A stretch of DNA of 64,000 nt from Actinoplanes palleronii (GTDB lineage: Bacteria > Actinomycetota > Actinomycetes > Mycobacteriales > Micromonosporaceae): positions 33,438-97,437 of the forward strand of contig NZ_BOMS01000100.1 in NCBI RefSeq assembly GCF_016862315.1, written 5' to 3'. Positions 41,801-49,317 of the stretch are shown piece after piece. A program made the position numbers and the translations under genes. The first letter of the stretch is position 1. Every line of letters starts with the position of its first letter. A model generated the notes under the pieces. It made no database searches and was not told the DNA's origin. It saw only the letters and a program-made list of their open reading frames with translations.

Positions 41801-43006
41801 GGCACCATGGCCCTGTGGATCGAGCTCGGCCCGGCACGGCCGTTCACCGAGCAGGACGAGACGCTGCTGGCGCTGCTCGCCGGGCACATCGGCCAGGGCC
41901 TGCACCGGATCCACCAGATCGACCAGCAGCGCGAGACCGCCCTCGCCCTGCAACGCGCCATCCTCGGCCCGGCGCAACTGCCCAGCGGGTTCGCCGTCCG
42001 GTACGAGCCGGCCAGCCGGCCGCTGCGGGTCGGCGGCGACTGGTACGACACGTTCCCGCTGGCCGACGGCCGGATCGGCATCGTGGTCGGCGACTGCGTC
42101 GGCCACGGCCTGCGCGCCGCCACCGTGATGGGGCAGCTGCGCAGCGCCTGCCGGGCCCTGCTGCTGCAGGACGCCAGCCCGCCCGCCGCGCTGATGGCCC
42201 TCGACCGGTTCGCCGCCCTGCTGCCCGGCGCGATGTGCGCAACCGTCTTCTGCGGCGTGCTCGACCCGGACAACGGGCACCTGCGCTACTCCAGCGCCGG
42301 GCACCCGCCGGCCATCGTCGCGCACACCGACGGCGCCACCCACCTGCTCGACCAGGGCCGGTCCCGGCCGCTCGGGATCCGCCCGGACATGCCCCGGCCG
42401 GAGGCGGAACACACCATGCCCGCGCGGGCCACGCTGCTGCTCTACACCGACGGGCTGGTCGAACGGCGCCGGCAGCCGCTGACCACCGGCATCGAGCAGG
42501 CGACCGCGGTGGTCCACGACGGCCGGGGCTCGTCGGTGGAGAGCCTGGCCACCGCCGTGATGGACAAGCTCGCCCCGGCCGGCGGGTACGACGACGACGT
42601 GGCGCTGCTGGTCTACCGCCAGCCCGGGCCGCTCGAGCTGGAGTTCCCGGCCGAGGCGACCCGGCTGGCGCCGGTGCGTACCGCCCTGCGCGGCTGGCTC
42701 AACCGGGTCGGCGTCGACCCGGCCACCGCGCAGAAGGTCCTGGTCGCCGCGGGTGAGGCCTGCTCCAACGCGATCGAGCACGGCCACCGCGACACCCCCG
42801 GCGTGATCCGGCTACGGGCCGCCGCCACCGCCGACGACCTGCACCTGACCGTCGTCGACAGTGGCCGGTGGAAACCACCGCAGCCGGCCGAGAACGCCCA
42901 CCGCGGCCGCGGGATCACGCTGATGAGGGCGTTCATGCACCACGTCACCGTCACCACCGGCACCACCGGAACCGTCATCGACATGCAGGCAAGGATCGTC
43001 CCGTGA
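38873..43006 (+). CDS. Hybrid kinase-receiver-PAS-SpoIIE-HATPase signalling protein
   Basis: 1,377 aa. Domains in order: PAS-like (about 20-150), GAF (about 170-330), HisKA with His351 in SNISHEFRTPLTLIMG, HATPase (about 450-570), receiver with Asp677 in IISDVMMPVMDGLQL, PAS (about 760-870), GAF (about 880-1020), SpoIIE/PP2C (GGDWYD near 1054, VVGDCVGHGLRAAT, YSSAGHPPA), and a second HATPase of anti-sigma type (about 1245-1377: GEACSNAIEHGH). One chain thus combines a two-component phosphorelay with both phosphatase and anti-sigma kinase halves of partner switching. ATG 38873 has GGGAG upstream. Coupled to the STAS gene by GTGA. Confidence 0.92.
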   Translation: MSGSDTGVDVFAAGGQVGRDLAAVDWAATPLGPPADWPQSLRTAVSILLSSRFPMWMGWGPQLTFFCNEAYRHDTLGGKYPWALGRSTSEVWSEIWSDVRPRVQNVLDTGEATWDEGLLLFVERSGYSEESYHTFSYSPLRDDDDTIVGLLCVVSEDTERVIGERRMATLRDLGSDRSVVRTEQEMLAFSSRQLAANLRDLPFTAIYLFGEDGGARLATRTGIAAGHPAVPETMAADDAAAVWPLALLSQGEPQLIELSGDLPAGDWPLPPTQALVTPLAQQGGTPNGFLVAALNRYRPLDDGYRGFVELTAGHVAAGIASARSYQAQQRRAEELAELDRAKTAFFSNISHEFRTPLTLIMGPVEELRGQLAGAEPQVREELEVIHRNGLRLGKLVNALLDFSRIEAGRMQARYEPVDLATTTADLASVFRSAFSRAGLSFEVDVRPLPEPVHLDRGMWEKVILNLLSNALKFTFDGGVRVSVRADGRHAVITVADTGVGVATDEMPRLFERFHRIENSRSRSNEGSGIGLALVQELVGLHRGTIAAESTAGAGTTFTIRLPFGAAHLPADALTPAASSGTRGTSADPFVQEALRWLPAQAAHEGVREESPQAPAAESDQRTPGVTASVLVADDNADMRDYLERLLRSAGHRVSVVGNGQLALEAARISNPDLIISDVMMPVMDGLQLVGALRGDPRTAGTPVLLLSARAGQEAAIEGLEAGADDYLFKPFSAAELLARVRANVELSRLRTGHARWRTALIDSLQEAFFVCDENGAVIEINAAFTDILGFGPEDLPYAPTHPWWPDAVSDSDAHQQVAEAFALLTGHTQGTYTIPVSHRDGHRLWVGAAFNQVQDPDSGRKVIVGTFRDVTAEHYAIQRESALAALGLRLSRSEDLTDALHGVLTELRELWQAPAVVAGVFDGAAVPTVTATDPDLRWAELPEPRRRALLALRDKPLLTAVTERSAGAGITIEHPHGTMALWIELGPARPFTEQDETLLALLAGHIGQGLHRIHQIDQQRETALALQRAILGPAQLPSGFAVRYEPASRPLRVGGDWYDTFPLADGRIGIVVGDCVGHGLRAATVMGQLRSACRALLLQDASPPAALMALDRFAALLPGAMCATVFCGVLDPDNGHLRYSSAGHPPAIVAHTDGATHLLDQGRSRPLGIRPDMPRPEAEHTMPARATLLLYTDGLVERRRQPLTTGIEQATAVVHDGRGSSVESLATAVMDKLAPAGGYDDDVALLVYRQPGPLELEFPAEATRLAPVRTALRGWLNRVGVDPATAQKVLVAAGEACSNAIEHGHRDTPGVIRLRAAATADDLHLTVVDSGRWKPPQPAENAHRGRGITLMRAFMHHVTVTTGTTGTVIDMQARIVP

Positions 43007-43299
43007 CCACTGCCCTCACCCTCACCAGCGGACACCGTGCCGGGAGTGCACCCACCCTGATCGCGGCCGGCGAGATCGACATGAGCAACGCGGAGACGTT
43101 CGCCGCCGCGCTCGCCGAGGCCCTGGCCGGCGCGGGCGGGACGACGCTGGTCGTCGACCTCACCGCCGTGGAGTACCTGGACAGCGCCGGCCTGGCCGCC
43201 CTGTTCGCGAACGCCGACCACATCGAGGTGGTGGCCGGGCCACTGCTCGGACCGCTGCTGACGGTCTCCGGCCTGGCCGACCTGATCACCGTCCGCTAG
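43003..43299 (+). CDS. STAS-domain anti-sigma antagonist
   Basis: 98 aa, GTG overlapping the stop of the hybrid kinase gene. A single STAS fold with the conserved phosphorylation-site motif DSAGLAAL after LVVDLTAVEYL. Such proteins bind anti-sigma kinases when unphosphorylated. Kinase (HATPase) and phosphatase (SpoIIE) activities that could set its state are both in the preceding giant protein and in the divergent GAF-SpoIIE protein. The target sigma factor is not in the window. Confidence 0.88.
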   Translation: MTTALTLTSGHRAGSAPTLIAAGEIDMSNAETFAAALAEALAGAGGTTLVVDLTAVEYLDSAGLAALFANADHIEVVAGPLLGPLLTVSGLADLITVR

Positions 43300-43326
43300 C
43301 TCGCGTTGCGGAACCCTGCCGGGGCG

Positions 43327-43716
43327 TCAGGGCCGGCGCAGCAGCTCGGCCATCTCGGGGAGCTCGAAGAAATCCGCCGTGGCCAGCGCGGACGGCGTGC
43401 CACCGGCCGGGTCGGCGCCGACGTCGAGCAGGGCCTTGACCGTCTCGGCGTTCTGCCGGAAGACCGCGGCGGAGAGCGCCGACTGGCCGCGGTCGTTGAC
43501 CCGGTCCGGGTCGGCGCCCTGCTCGAGCAGCGCGGTCACCAGGTCCACGTGGTTGTGGTACGCCGCGAGGATCAGCAGCGTGTCCCCCTTGTCGTTCGTC
43601 AGGTTGGCCGGAAGGCCGGCCGTGACGTTGCCGATCAGCTCCTCGGTGCCGCCGTTGCGGGCCAGGTCGAACATCCGATGGGCGAACGCGATCGTCTCTT
43701 CATCCAGCTCAGTCAC
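43327..43716 (-). CDS. Ankyrin repeat protein
   Basis: 129 aa. Three ankyrin-type repeats are visible (KGDTLLILAAYHNHVDLVTA, RGQSALSAAVFRQNAETVKA, and a partial third ending DFFELPEMAELL), each with LLEQGADPD-like turns. Cytoplasmic; presumably a protein-binding partner. Single gene, convergent with the STAS gene. Bacterial proteins of this size are often found beside catalases, but none is present here. Confidence 0.88.
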   Translation of the reverse strand: MTELDEETIAFAHRMFDLARNGGTEELIGNVTAGLPANLTNDKGDTLLILAAYHNHVDLVTALLEQGADPDRVNDRGQSALSAAVFRQNAETVKALLDVGADPAGGTPSALATADFFELPEMAELLRRP

Positions 43717-43774
43717 ACCGGAAGCCTATGCCAGGTAGGGTGGCGCCCCGCGCCCGACAGCCGTGACCCCCGGC

Positions 43775-44143
43775 TCACCCGGTGATTTCGGTGAGGCGGC
43801 GCAGGCCTTCGGTGACGGCCATCCGGCCGACCTGCTCGTTACGGTGCGGGGCGGAGTCGATCGGGTGGACCAGGATCCGGCGCAGCACGAAGCGGACCGC
43901 CGGTAGCTCGCCCTGACCCTGCTCGGTCAGCTCCGCGACGACGCCGCGCCGGACCGCTTCCACGCACCAGCTGATCGCCTCGTCGTCGCAGTCGCCGGTC
44001 CAGACCGACTCGTGCGCGTCCACGAACGCGAACTGCTCGGCGGGCTCCAGGTCGGCGAGGATCCGGGCGATGCCGTTGCAGTTGGTCTGCGTTCCGGCCC
44101 GGACCAGGATCTCCCGGACCGGCCGGTCGACGACGACGCTCAC
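43775..44143 (-). CDS. Hypothetical protein (122 aa)
   Basis: Not recognised. GTG 44143 was chosen: a TTATCGT -10-like box lies 10 bases upstream, suggesting a leaderless message, whereas the longer frame from ATG 44176 adds codons (AAA, AGG, GTT) unlike the rest of this genome. The protein is acidic with two close cysteines (GDCDDEAISWC) and a helical C-terminus (RMAVTEGLRRLTEITG). No membrane segment. Stand-alone, upstream of the chitinase on the other strand. Confidence 0.6.
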   Translation of the reverse strand: MSVVVDRPVREILVRAGTQTNCNGIARILADLEPAEQFAFVDAHESVWTGDCDDEAISWCVEAVRRGVVAELTEQGQGELPAVRFVLRRILVHPIDSAPHRNEQVGRMAVTEGLRRLTEITG

Positions 44144-44229
44144 GCCGGCAACGATAACCCGCCTGCGGTGTTTCATAGATTCCCGGCTTTTAAGGTTAAT
44201 TTACGGTTGGCCGAAAAGTGGGCCCTGAG

Positions 44230-44270
44230 CTGCACGAACGCTGATTTCGTCGCGCTCCGTGCAGTTGACC
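44230..44270 (+). promoter_or_regulatory. Inverted repeat and -35 box before chitinase
   Basis: CTGCACG (44230-44236) and CGTGCAG (44258-44264) are perfect arms around 21 bases, and TTGACC (44265-44270) follows at once as a possible -35 box; a -10 match (TTGATT near 44289) is poor. Likely the control region of the chitinase gene. The gap from 44177 to 44353 also holds an AAGGGAG ribosome site (44337-44343) and two GTTAA-type motifs. Confidence 0.4.
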
Positions 44271-44353
44271 TACACATAGACGCGGGCGTTGATTGTTAAC
44301 TGCCTTTCCAATCCCGGCCAGGCCACCCCCCACGGCAAGGGAGTCCCCCACCC

Positions 44354-45778
44354 ATGGCCATCAGACGTTCCCGCCTACTCGCGATAATCACCGCCACCGG
44401 CGTCGTCGGGACGCTCGGCGTCCTCGGCATCACCAACGCCTCCGCGGCCAGCGCCGGCACGCTCAAGAGCAGCCTCAACGGCAAGTGCCTCGACGTGACC
44501 GACGGCTCCACCGCCAACGGCAACCTCCCGCAACTGTGGGACTGCACCGCGGGCAGCAGCAACCAGATCTGGACCCTCGCCGACAACGGCACGGTGCAGG
44601 GCAAGGGCAAGTGCCTCGACGTCGCGAACAACGGCACCACCGACGGCGCCGCCGTGCACCTGTGGGACTGCATCAGCACGGTGAACAGTCAGAAGTGGAC
44701 CCTCAGCGCCGCCGGCGACCTGGTCAACACCGCGTCCGGCAAGTGCCTCGACGTGATCGGCAAGAACACCGCCAACGGCGCCAAGCTGCAGATCTGGTCG
44801 TGCACCGGCACCAGCAACCAGAAGTGGACGTTCGGCGGCAGCTCGACCCCGACCACCGGACCCACCACCTCGCCCACCACCGCTCCCCCGGCCGGTGGAC
44901 CCGGCATCAAGGCGGTCGCGCCGTACTACTACACCGGCTGGGGCAACCCGCCGAACCTCACCACGGTCACCAACACCACCGGCGTCAAGTGGTTCACCAT
45001 GGCGTTCATCCTCAACAGCGGCAACTGCGACCCGAAGTGGGACGGCGGCCGCGCGCTGACCGGCGGCGCGGACCAGACCGCGATCAACACGATCCGGGCC
45101 AACGGCGGTGACGTGGTCATCTCGTTCGGTGGCGCGGCCGGACCGTGGCTCGAGCACACCTGCGGCAGCGCGTCGGCACTGGCCGGGGCGTACCAGAAGG
45201 TGATCAACGCGTACGGGCTCAAGGCGATCGACATCGACATCGAGGGCACCCCGTACGACAGCGCGACCGACCAGCAGAAGACGGTCGACGCCCTGAAGAT
45301 CATCAAGACCAACAACCCGGGCATCACCACCTACATCACGCTGGGCAGCGGCACCGGCGGGCCGGACGCGTCGCTGATCAACCGGGCGGCCGGCGCCGGC
45401 CTGGTGGTCGACGGCTGGGGCATCATGACCTTCGACTGGGGCAACACCACCGGCAACCAGGGCCAGTTGACCATCCAGGCCGCCGACGGGCTCAAGAACA
45501 AGCTCAAGACCGCGTACGGCTGGTCGGACGCCGAGGCGTACAAACACGTGGGCATCTCGTCGATGAACGGCATCACCGACGAGAAGGCGGTGGTGACCCT
45601 GGCCGACATGCAGACCATCACCGCGTACGCGCAGCAGCACACCATCGCGCGGCTGAGTTTCTGGTCGCTCAACCGGGACCGGCAGTGCCCGGGCGCGTAC
45701 CCGAACGACGACACGTGCAGTGGCGTGTCGCAGTCCGCGTACCAGTTCACGAAGATCATCAGCGCGTACAAGGGCTGA
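44354..45778 (+). CDS. Secreted GH18 chitinase with ricin-type lectin domain
   Basis: 474 aa. A Sec signal (RRSRLLAIITATGVVGTLGV, cleavage after ASAASA, about residue 34) precedes a ricin-B/CBM13 domain (about 35-160) with three repeats carrying GKCLDV and NQKWT motifs, a Thr/Pro linker (TPTTGPTTSPTTAPP), then a GH18 barrel (about 185-474). The GH18 catalytic motif DxDxE is AIDIDIEG (Asp293, Asp295, Glu297). It should cleave chitin or related GlcNAc polymers outside the cell, with the lectin domain binding carbohydrate. It could feed GlcNAc oligomers to the GH20-linked importer elsewhere in the window. Confidence 0.92.
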   Translation: MAIRRSRLLAIITATGVVGTLGVLGITNASAASAGTLKSSLNGKCLDVTDGSTANGNLPQLWDCTAGSSNQIWTLADNGTVQGKGKCLDVANNGTTDGAAVHLWDCISTVNSQKWTLSAAGDLVNTASGKCLDVIGKNTANGAKLQIWSCTGTSNQKWTFGGSSTPTTGPTTSPTTAPPAGGPGIKAVAPYYYTGWGNPPNLTTVTNTTGVKWFTMAFILNSGNCDPKWDGGRALTGGADQTAINTIRANGGDVVISFGGAAGPWLEHTCGSASALAGAYQKVINAYGLKAIDIDIEGTPYDSATDQQKTVDALKIIKTNNPGITTYITLGSGTGGPDASLINRAAGAGLVVDGWGIMTFDWGNTTGNQGQLTIQAADGLKNKLKTAYGWSDAEAYKHVGISSMNGITDEKAVVTLADMQTITAYAQQHTIARLSFWSLNRDRQCPGAYPNDDTCSGVSQSAYQFTKIISAYKG

Positions 45779-45789
45779 TTTCGATTAAG

Positions 45790-45819
45790 GCTCGCGGTCG
45801 GTTTCGGCCGGCCGCGAGC
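45790..45819. terminator. Bidirectional terminator after chitinase
   Basis: GCTCGCGG (45790-45797) pairs with CCGCGAGC (45812-45819) with further inner CGG/CCG pairing. It fills the 43-base gap between the convergent chitinase and MerR-fusion genes. Confidence 0.7.
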
Positions 45820-45821
45820 TG

Positions 45822-46712
45822 TCAGCTCCGGCGCCGGGTCAGCCAGCCCATCACGTCCAGGGCGTGTGACGCCGGGTCCCGGATCGGGTGGAAGACGTGC
45901 TCCACCAGGTCGTCGGCGACGACCAGGGTGACCCGTTCGTAGAGATTCAGATCGCCCGAGATGAGCGTCGGCAAGGCGGCCGCGGCCGCCAAGGTCAGCT
46001 TCGGGTCCGGGATCAAGGGGTACGGCAACCGCAGCCGATGCACGAGCTCCCGCTGATACCCGGTCGACTGGGCGGACAGCCCGTAGACCCGCGCCGCCCC
46101 GGCCGCCAGCAGCTCCGCGTGGTGGTCGCGCAGCCAGGCGGCCTGATCGGCGCTGCCCCGCGCGCCGTGCACCTCGAGCAGCCCGCGCGGCAGGTCCACG
46201 CCCGGCCGGCCGGTGAGCGGGTAGAGGAAGATGATGCTGAGCCCCGGGCCGAGCGCGTGCAGATCCACCGGCCGCCCGTCGGTGGCGTAGAACTGCAGCG
46301 CCGGCAGCGGCCGGCCGATCAGCGCGGCCGGGTCGGCACCGGCCACCACCGGCACACCGGTCACCACCTGGCGCGCCGCCGCGTCGATCCGGGCGTCCAG
46401 CGCGTCCCGCTGCGCGGTCAGCTCGCCGATCCGCCGCTGCAGGTTGGTGACGGTGCTGCGGAACGTGGCGAGGGCGGCCGCGCACACGTCGTCGGTGCCG
46501 TCGGCGATCGACTCGACGAACGGGCGGGTCTCCTCGACAGCCAGGCCGAGCGTCATCAGCTCGCGGATCTGGGCCACCTGCCGTTCCGCGATCGGCTCGT
46601 ACTCGCGGTAGCCGTTGCTCAGCCGCCGCGGCACGACCAGCCCGGCCGCCTCGTAATACCGCAAGGCGCGCACGGTCGTCCCGGTCCGGCGCGCCAGCTC
46701 CCCCACTCGCAT
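45822..46712 (-). CDS. MerR regulator fused to degenerate peroxiredoxin domain
   Basis: 296 aa. Residues 1-115 are a MerR HTH and dimerisation coil (MRVGELARRTGTTVRALRYY). Residues about 130-296 have the AhpC/TSA peroxiredoxin fold (LIGRPLPALQFYATDGRPVD, IIFLYPLTGRPG, DLNLYERVTLV). In usual members of this fusion the next motif holds the peroxidatic and resolving cysteines (GARGCTPQSC type); here it is GARGSADQAAW, with no cysteine. The domain is therefore probably a non-enzymatic sensor. The -35/-10 spacing of its own promoter (20 bases) suits MerR autoregulation. Confidence 0.85.
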   Translation of the reverse strand: MRVGELARRTGTTVRALRYYEAAGLVVPRRLSNGYREYEPIAERQVAQIRELMTLGLAVEETRPFVESIADGTDDVCAAALATFRSTVTNLQRRIGELTAQRDALDARIDAAARQVVTGVPVVAGADPAALIGRPLPALQFYATDGRPVDLHALGPGLSIIFLYPLTGRPGVDLPRGLLEVHGARGSADQAAWLRDHHAELLAAGAARVYGLSAQSTGYQRELVHRLRLPYPLIPDPKLTLAAAAALPTLISGDLNLYERVTLVVADDLVEHVFHPIRDPASHALDVMGWLTRRRS

Positions 46713-46718
46713 GCGGCG

Positions 46719-46750
46719 ACCCTAAACCCACACCCTTGGGTACGGGTCAA
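46719..46750 (-). promoter_or_regulatory. MerR-type promoter, leaderless
   Basis: On the minus strand TTGACC (46745-46750) and TAGGGT (46719-46724) are 20 bases apart, the over-long spacing typical of MerR-controlled promoters, with the palindrome ACCCAAGGGT inside the spacer. Only 6 bases separate the -10 box from the ATG at 46712, so the message is leaderless. Confidence 0.6.
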
Positions 46751-46764
46751 GCCGCCCGTTCGTC

Positions 46765-46835
46765 GCTCTTCCTCGTTCTTCCTCGTCCTTTCTCGCGCTT
46801 CCTTGCGCTTCCTTGCGCTTTCCTAGCTCTTTCTG
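46765..46835. repeat. Pyrimidine-rich short-repeat tract
   Basis: About 70 bases of almost pure pyrimidine interrupted by G, made of tandem copies such as TCTTCCTCGT and GCGCTTCCTT. It fills most of the gap between the MerR-fusion gene and the 83-aa gene. Such asymmetric strands can form triplex or slipped structures; no gene is seen in it. Confidence 0.5.
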
Positions 46836-46870
46836 GCCGTGCGCTCCTCGCTCTTCTTGGCGCGCGCCGC

Positions 46871-47122
46871 TCAGCTCAGGTCGTTGATCTTGGCTTCGAG
46901 CTGGTCGCGGCGCTGCAGCAGCACGTCGAGGACGGCCTCGTTCTCGGCGATGCCGGTCAGCTCGGTGGCCAGGTCCTCGTTCTCGATGATGCCCTCGGAC
47001 TGCGCACCGTCCTCGCCGCGCCGGGACTGGGCGTCGCCGTCCAGCCGGCGGAGCTCGGCAATTTCGACGTCGAGGTCGGCAAGCTTCTGGCGCAGGTTCT
47101 CAGCAGTGTTCTCGTCGGTCAT
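46871..47122 (-). CDS. Small coiled-coil protein (83 aa)
   Basis: Strongly acidic, with heptad-like helices at both ends (NLRQKLADLDVEIAELRRL, VLDVLLQRRDQLEAKINDL). Likely a dimeric helical adaptor. I do not know the family. ATG 47122. It is divergent from the radical SAM gene with about 110 bases between. Confidence 0.7.
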   Translation of the reverse strand: MTDENTAENLRQKLADLDVEIAELRRLDGDAQSRRGEDGAQSEGIIENEDLATELTGIAENEAVLDVLLQRRDQLEAKINDLS

Positions 47123-47233
47123 CCGATCATCCTAGAGAGGCGGCTCTCCTTGGACTATTTAGTCCAGGCATGGCAGAGTGTCGGCATGGAGTCGGTAACC
47201 GGCGAGGCTCAGCATCACGCGCGGCTCAGCGAC

Positions 47234-48274
47234 ATGCGGTGGGCCGGGCAGCGCATCGACGCGATAGGGCCCGGCACTCTGCCCGGGCTGGCCCGGCTCG
47301 GCAACCTGGTCCGCAGCGTGCGCACCCCCGAGTTCGAGGGGATCACCCTCCACGAGGTGCTCACCAAGAGCGCGCTCAACCACGTGCCGGCGACCAGCGC
47401 GATGCTGCCCGGCGAGTGGACGATCAACCCGTACCGGGGCTGCACGCACGCCTGCGCGTACTGCTTCGCCCGTCCCACCCACGAGCACCTGGGCCTCGAC
47501 CTGGGCGCCGACTTCGACAACCAGCTGATCGTCAAGGTGAACCTGCCCGACGTGCTGCGCCGCGAGCTGGCCACCAAGCGCACCCTGCCCGAGCGGGTGG
47601 CGTTCGGCACCAACACCGATCCGTACCAGCGGGCCGAGGGCCGCTACCAGCTGATGCCCCCGGTCATCGACGCGCTCACCGGCGCCCGGGTCTCGTTCTC
47701 GATCCTCACCAAGGGCTCGATGATCCGCCGCGACCTGGACCGGCTGGCCGCGGCGGCCGAACGGGTCAACGTCGAGCTCGGCATGTCGATCGCGTTCCTC
47801 GACGAGGAGTTACGCCACACCCTCGAACCCGGCGCGCCGTCCACCGCGGCCCGGCTGACCACCCTGCGCGCCATGCGCGACGCCGGCTTCACCCCGACCG
47901 TCTTCGTCGCGCCGATCCTCCCGCACCTGACCGACAGCACCGACCAGATCGACACCCTGATCGGCACCCTGGCCTCGGCCGGCGCGGGCACCATCCTGCC
48001 GACCCCGCTGTACCTGATGCGCGGCGTCAAGGAACTCTTCTTCACCTGGCTCCGCCACACCCACCAGGACCTCATCCCGGCGTACGCCGACCTGTACTCC
48101 AGCGGCTCCCGCACCCCACGCCCTTACCAGGACCTGATCCGAGCCCGGGTGAACCGAGCCCTGCGCAACCACGGCCTCCCGCTGCCAGACTTCACCGCCT
48201 CGGATCGTTTCGCCCTGCTGGGCAAACGCTCCATCCCCGCCCCACCCACCCCCACCACTCCCACCCTCTTCTAG
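47234..48274 (+). CDS. Rv2578c-family radical SAM protein
   Basis: 346 aa from ATG 47234, chosen because family members begin MRW; an in-frame ATG at 47186 would add 16 residues. The radical SAM cluster motif is CTHACAYC (Cys ligands to 4Fe-4S), within the family signature NPYRGCTHACAYCFARPTHE; further motifs are GTNTDPYQRAEGRY and SILTKGS, and the C-terminus ends in TLF as in homologs. Spore-photolyase-like subfamily whose substrate in actinobacteria is not established; DNA repair is a guess by relation. A strong palindrome (48285-48341) follows the stop and may terminate it. Confidence 0.87.
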   Translation: MRWAGQRIDAIGPGTLPGLARLGNLVRSVRTPEFEGITLHEVLTKSALNHVPATSAMLPGEWTINPYRGCTHACAYCFARPTHEHLGLDLGADFDNQLIVKVNLPDVLRRELATKRTLPERVAFGTNTDPYQRAEGRYQLMPPVIDALTGARVSFSILTKGSMIRRDLDRLAAAAERVNVELGMSIAFLDEELRHTLEPGAPSTAARLTTLRAMRDAGFTPTVFVAPILPHLTDSTDQIDTLIGTLASAGAGTILPTPLYLMRGVKELFFTWLRHTHQDLIPAYADLYSSGSRTPRPYQDLIRARVNRALRNHGLPLPDFTASDRFALLGKRSIPAPPTPTTPTLF

Positions 48275-48284
48275 GCCTTCACTG

Positions 48285-48592
48285 CCGGCTGGCACTCAGG
48301 GGTGCCTCGACCGCGCGGAGGCACCCCTGAGCGCCAGCCGGAACCCGGAGGCGCCGGACGACCGCGAGCGGGCAGGAACCACGCGACGGGCCGCCGCCGG
48401 TTGTGGACCGTCCGGCTGGCGGTCACGGCTGCCTCGACCGCCCGGAGGCAACCGCCAGCACCAGCCACGGGCCGGCGGCTGGTCCCGAGGGGTGCCTTGA
48501 GCGCGCGGAGACACCCCTCCGCGCCAGCTGGGGATTGGCGGCTGGTGCTCAGGGGTGCCTCGACGGCCTGGAGGCACCCCTGAGCGCCAGCC
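48285..48592. repeat. Array of four long related palindromes
   Basis: Four hairpins of one family lie at 48285-48341, 48412-48467, 48478-48528 and 48540-48592. The first has arms CCGGCTGGC-a-CTCAGGGGTGCCTC with a 9-base loop; the fourth has GGCTGG-t-GCTCAGGGGTGCCTC with a 9-base loop. The second changes both arms together (CTGGCGG/CCGCCAG and TGCCTC/GAGGCA kept paired), so structure, not sequence, is preserved. The third is partly decayed. They fill the 353-base gap between the convergent radical SAM and TetR genes, and the first and last could act as terminators for them. Confidence 0.8.
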
Positions 48593-48627
48593 GGGGGCGG
48601 GAGGCGCGCCGGGGCGGGTGAGAAGGA

Positions 48628-49248
48628 TTAGGTCAGGGAGGTTTTGATGTGGGACAGGGCCATGTCCAGGGCGATCTCCATCGGGGTGACGTCGTGGGCG
48701 GCCTTGGCCAGCAGGTAGCCGCCCTGCAGCGCCGCCATCAGGCCGGTGGCCAGGGCGTCGGGGTCCGCGGTCTCGGCCAGGGCGCCGCTGGTCTGCATCC
48801 GGCGCAGGCCGTCACTGATCAGTTTCTGCCACTGGGCGAACGTCGCGGACAGCGCCGAGCGGGACTGCTCGTCCTTGTCGGACAGTTCGAGGGCCATCGC
48901 GCCGAGCCCGCAGCCGTAAGCACCGTTCTGCAGCGCGTTGGCCTGCACCACCGCGTTGCGCCAGCGGACCAGCCCGGAGAACGACTTGAGCCGTTCGAGC
49001 CGGCCCTGCTCGCGTTCCAGGATCACCTCGCCGCGGTAGGCGACCACCGCGCGCACCAGCGCCGTCTTGTCGGCGAAGTGGTGGTAGAGCTGCGACTTGC
49101 TGGTCTGGCTGGCTTCCCGCACGTCGTCGAGGCTCGTCGCGGTGACCCCGCGCACGAACATCAGCTGGTCGGCCGACTCGACGATCCGCGCCCGCGTCGC
49201 GATCCCCCGAGGGCTGATCCTGCGAGGCTTGACCGGCTCGTCGCTCAT
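48628..49248 (-). CDS. TetR/AcrR-family regulator
   Basis: 206 aa. HTH at about 15-65 (ATRARIVESADQLMFVRGVT, TSLDDVREASQTSKSQLYHH), helical C-terminal domain with GAYGCGLGAMALEL, a motif of the group that controls oxidoreductases or efflux genes. It is divergent from the hypothetical gene at 49318, and the gap holds a GGAC/GTCC palindrome, its likely operator (autoregulation and control of the neighbour). Confidence 0.87.
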   Translation of the reverse strand: MSDEPVKPRRISPRGIATRARIVESADQLMFVRGVTATSLDDVREASQTSKSQLYHHFADKTALVRAVVAYRGEVILEREQGRLERLKSFSGLVRWRNAVVQANALQNGAYGCGLGAMALELSDKDEQSRSALSATFAQWQKLISDGLRRMQTSGALAETADPDALATGLMAALQGGYLLAKAAHDVTPMEIALDMALSHIKTSLT

Positions 49249-49259
49249 CCGCCGAGTCT

Positions 49260-49279
49260 AGTGGACCATCGAGTCCGCT
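49260..49279. promoter_or_regulatory. TetR-type operator candidate
   Basis: AGTGGAC (49260-49266) and GTCCGCT (49273-49279) form arms with one mismatch around 6 bases; the core GGAC-N6-GTCC is perfect. It lies 12 bases before the TetR start and 39 bases before the divergent gene. Confidence 0.5.
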
Positions 49280-49317
49280 CAGCGGCGCTGATTCCCTCCT
49301 CACGTAGTCTTCGCTCC

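Noticed and set aside
38759..42787. A 1,342-codon open frame on the minus strand, antisense to the hybrid kinase gene
   Set aside because: Long antisense frames are common in very GC-rich DNA; its protein is low-complexity Arg/Gly/Val/Gln with no domain, whereas the plus strand shows nine recognisable domains.
48285..48592. CRISPR array
   Set aside because: Units are palindromes with variable spacing and no unique spacers between identical repeats, and no cas genes are near.
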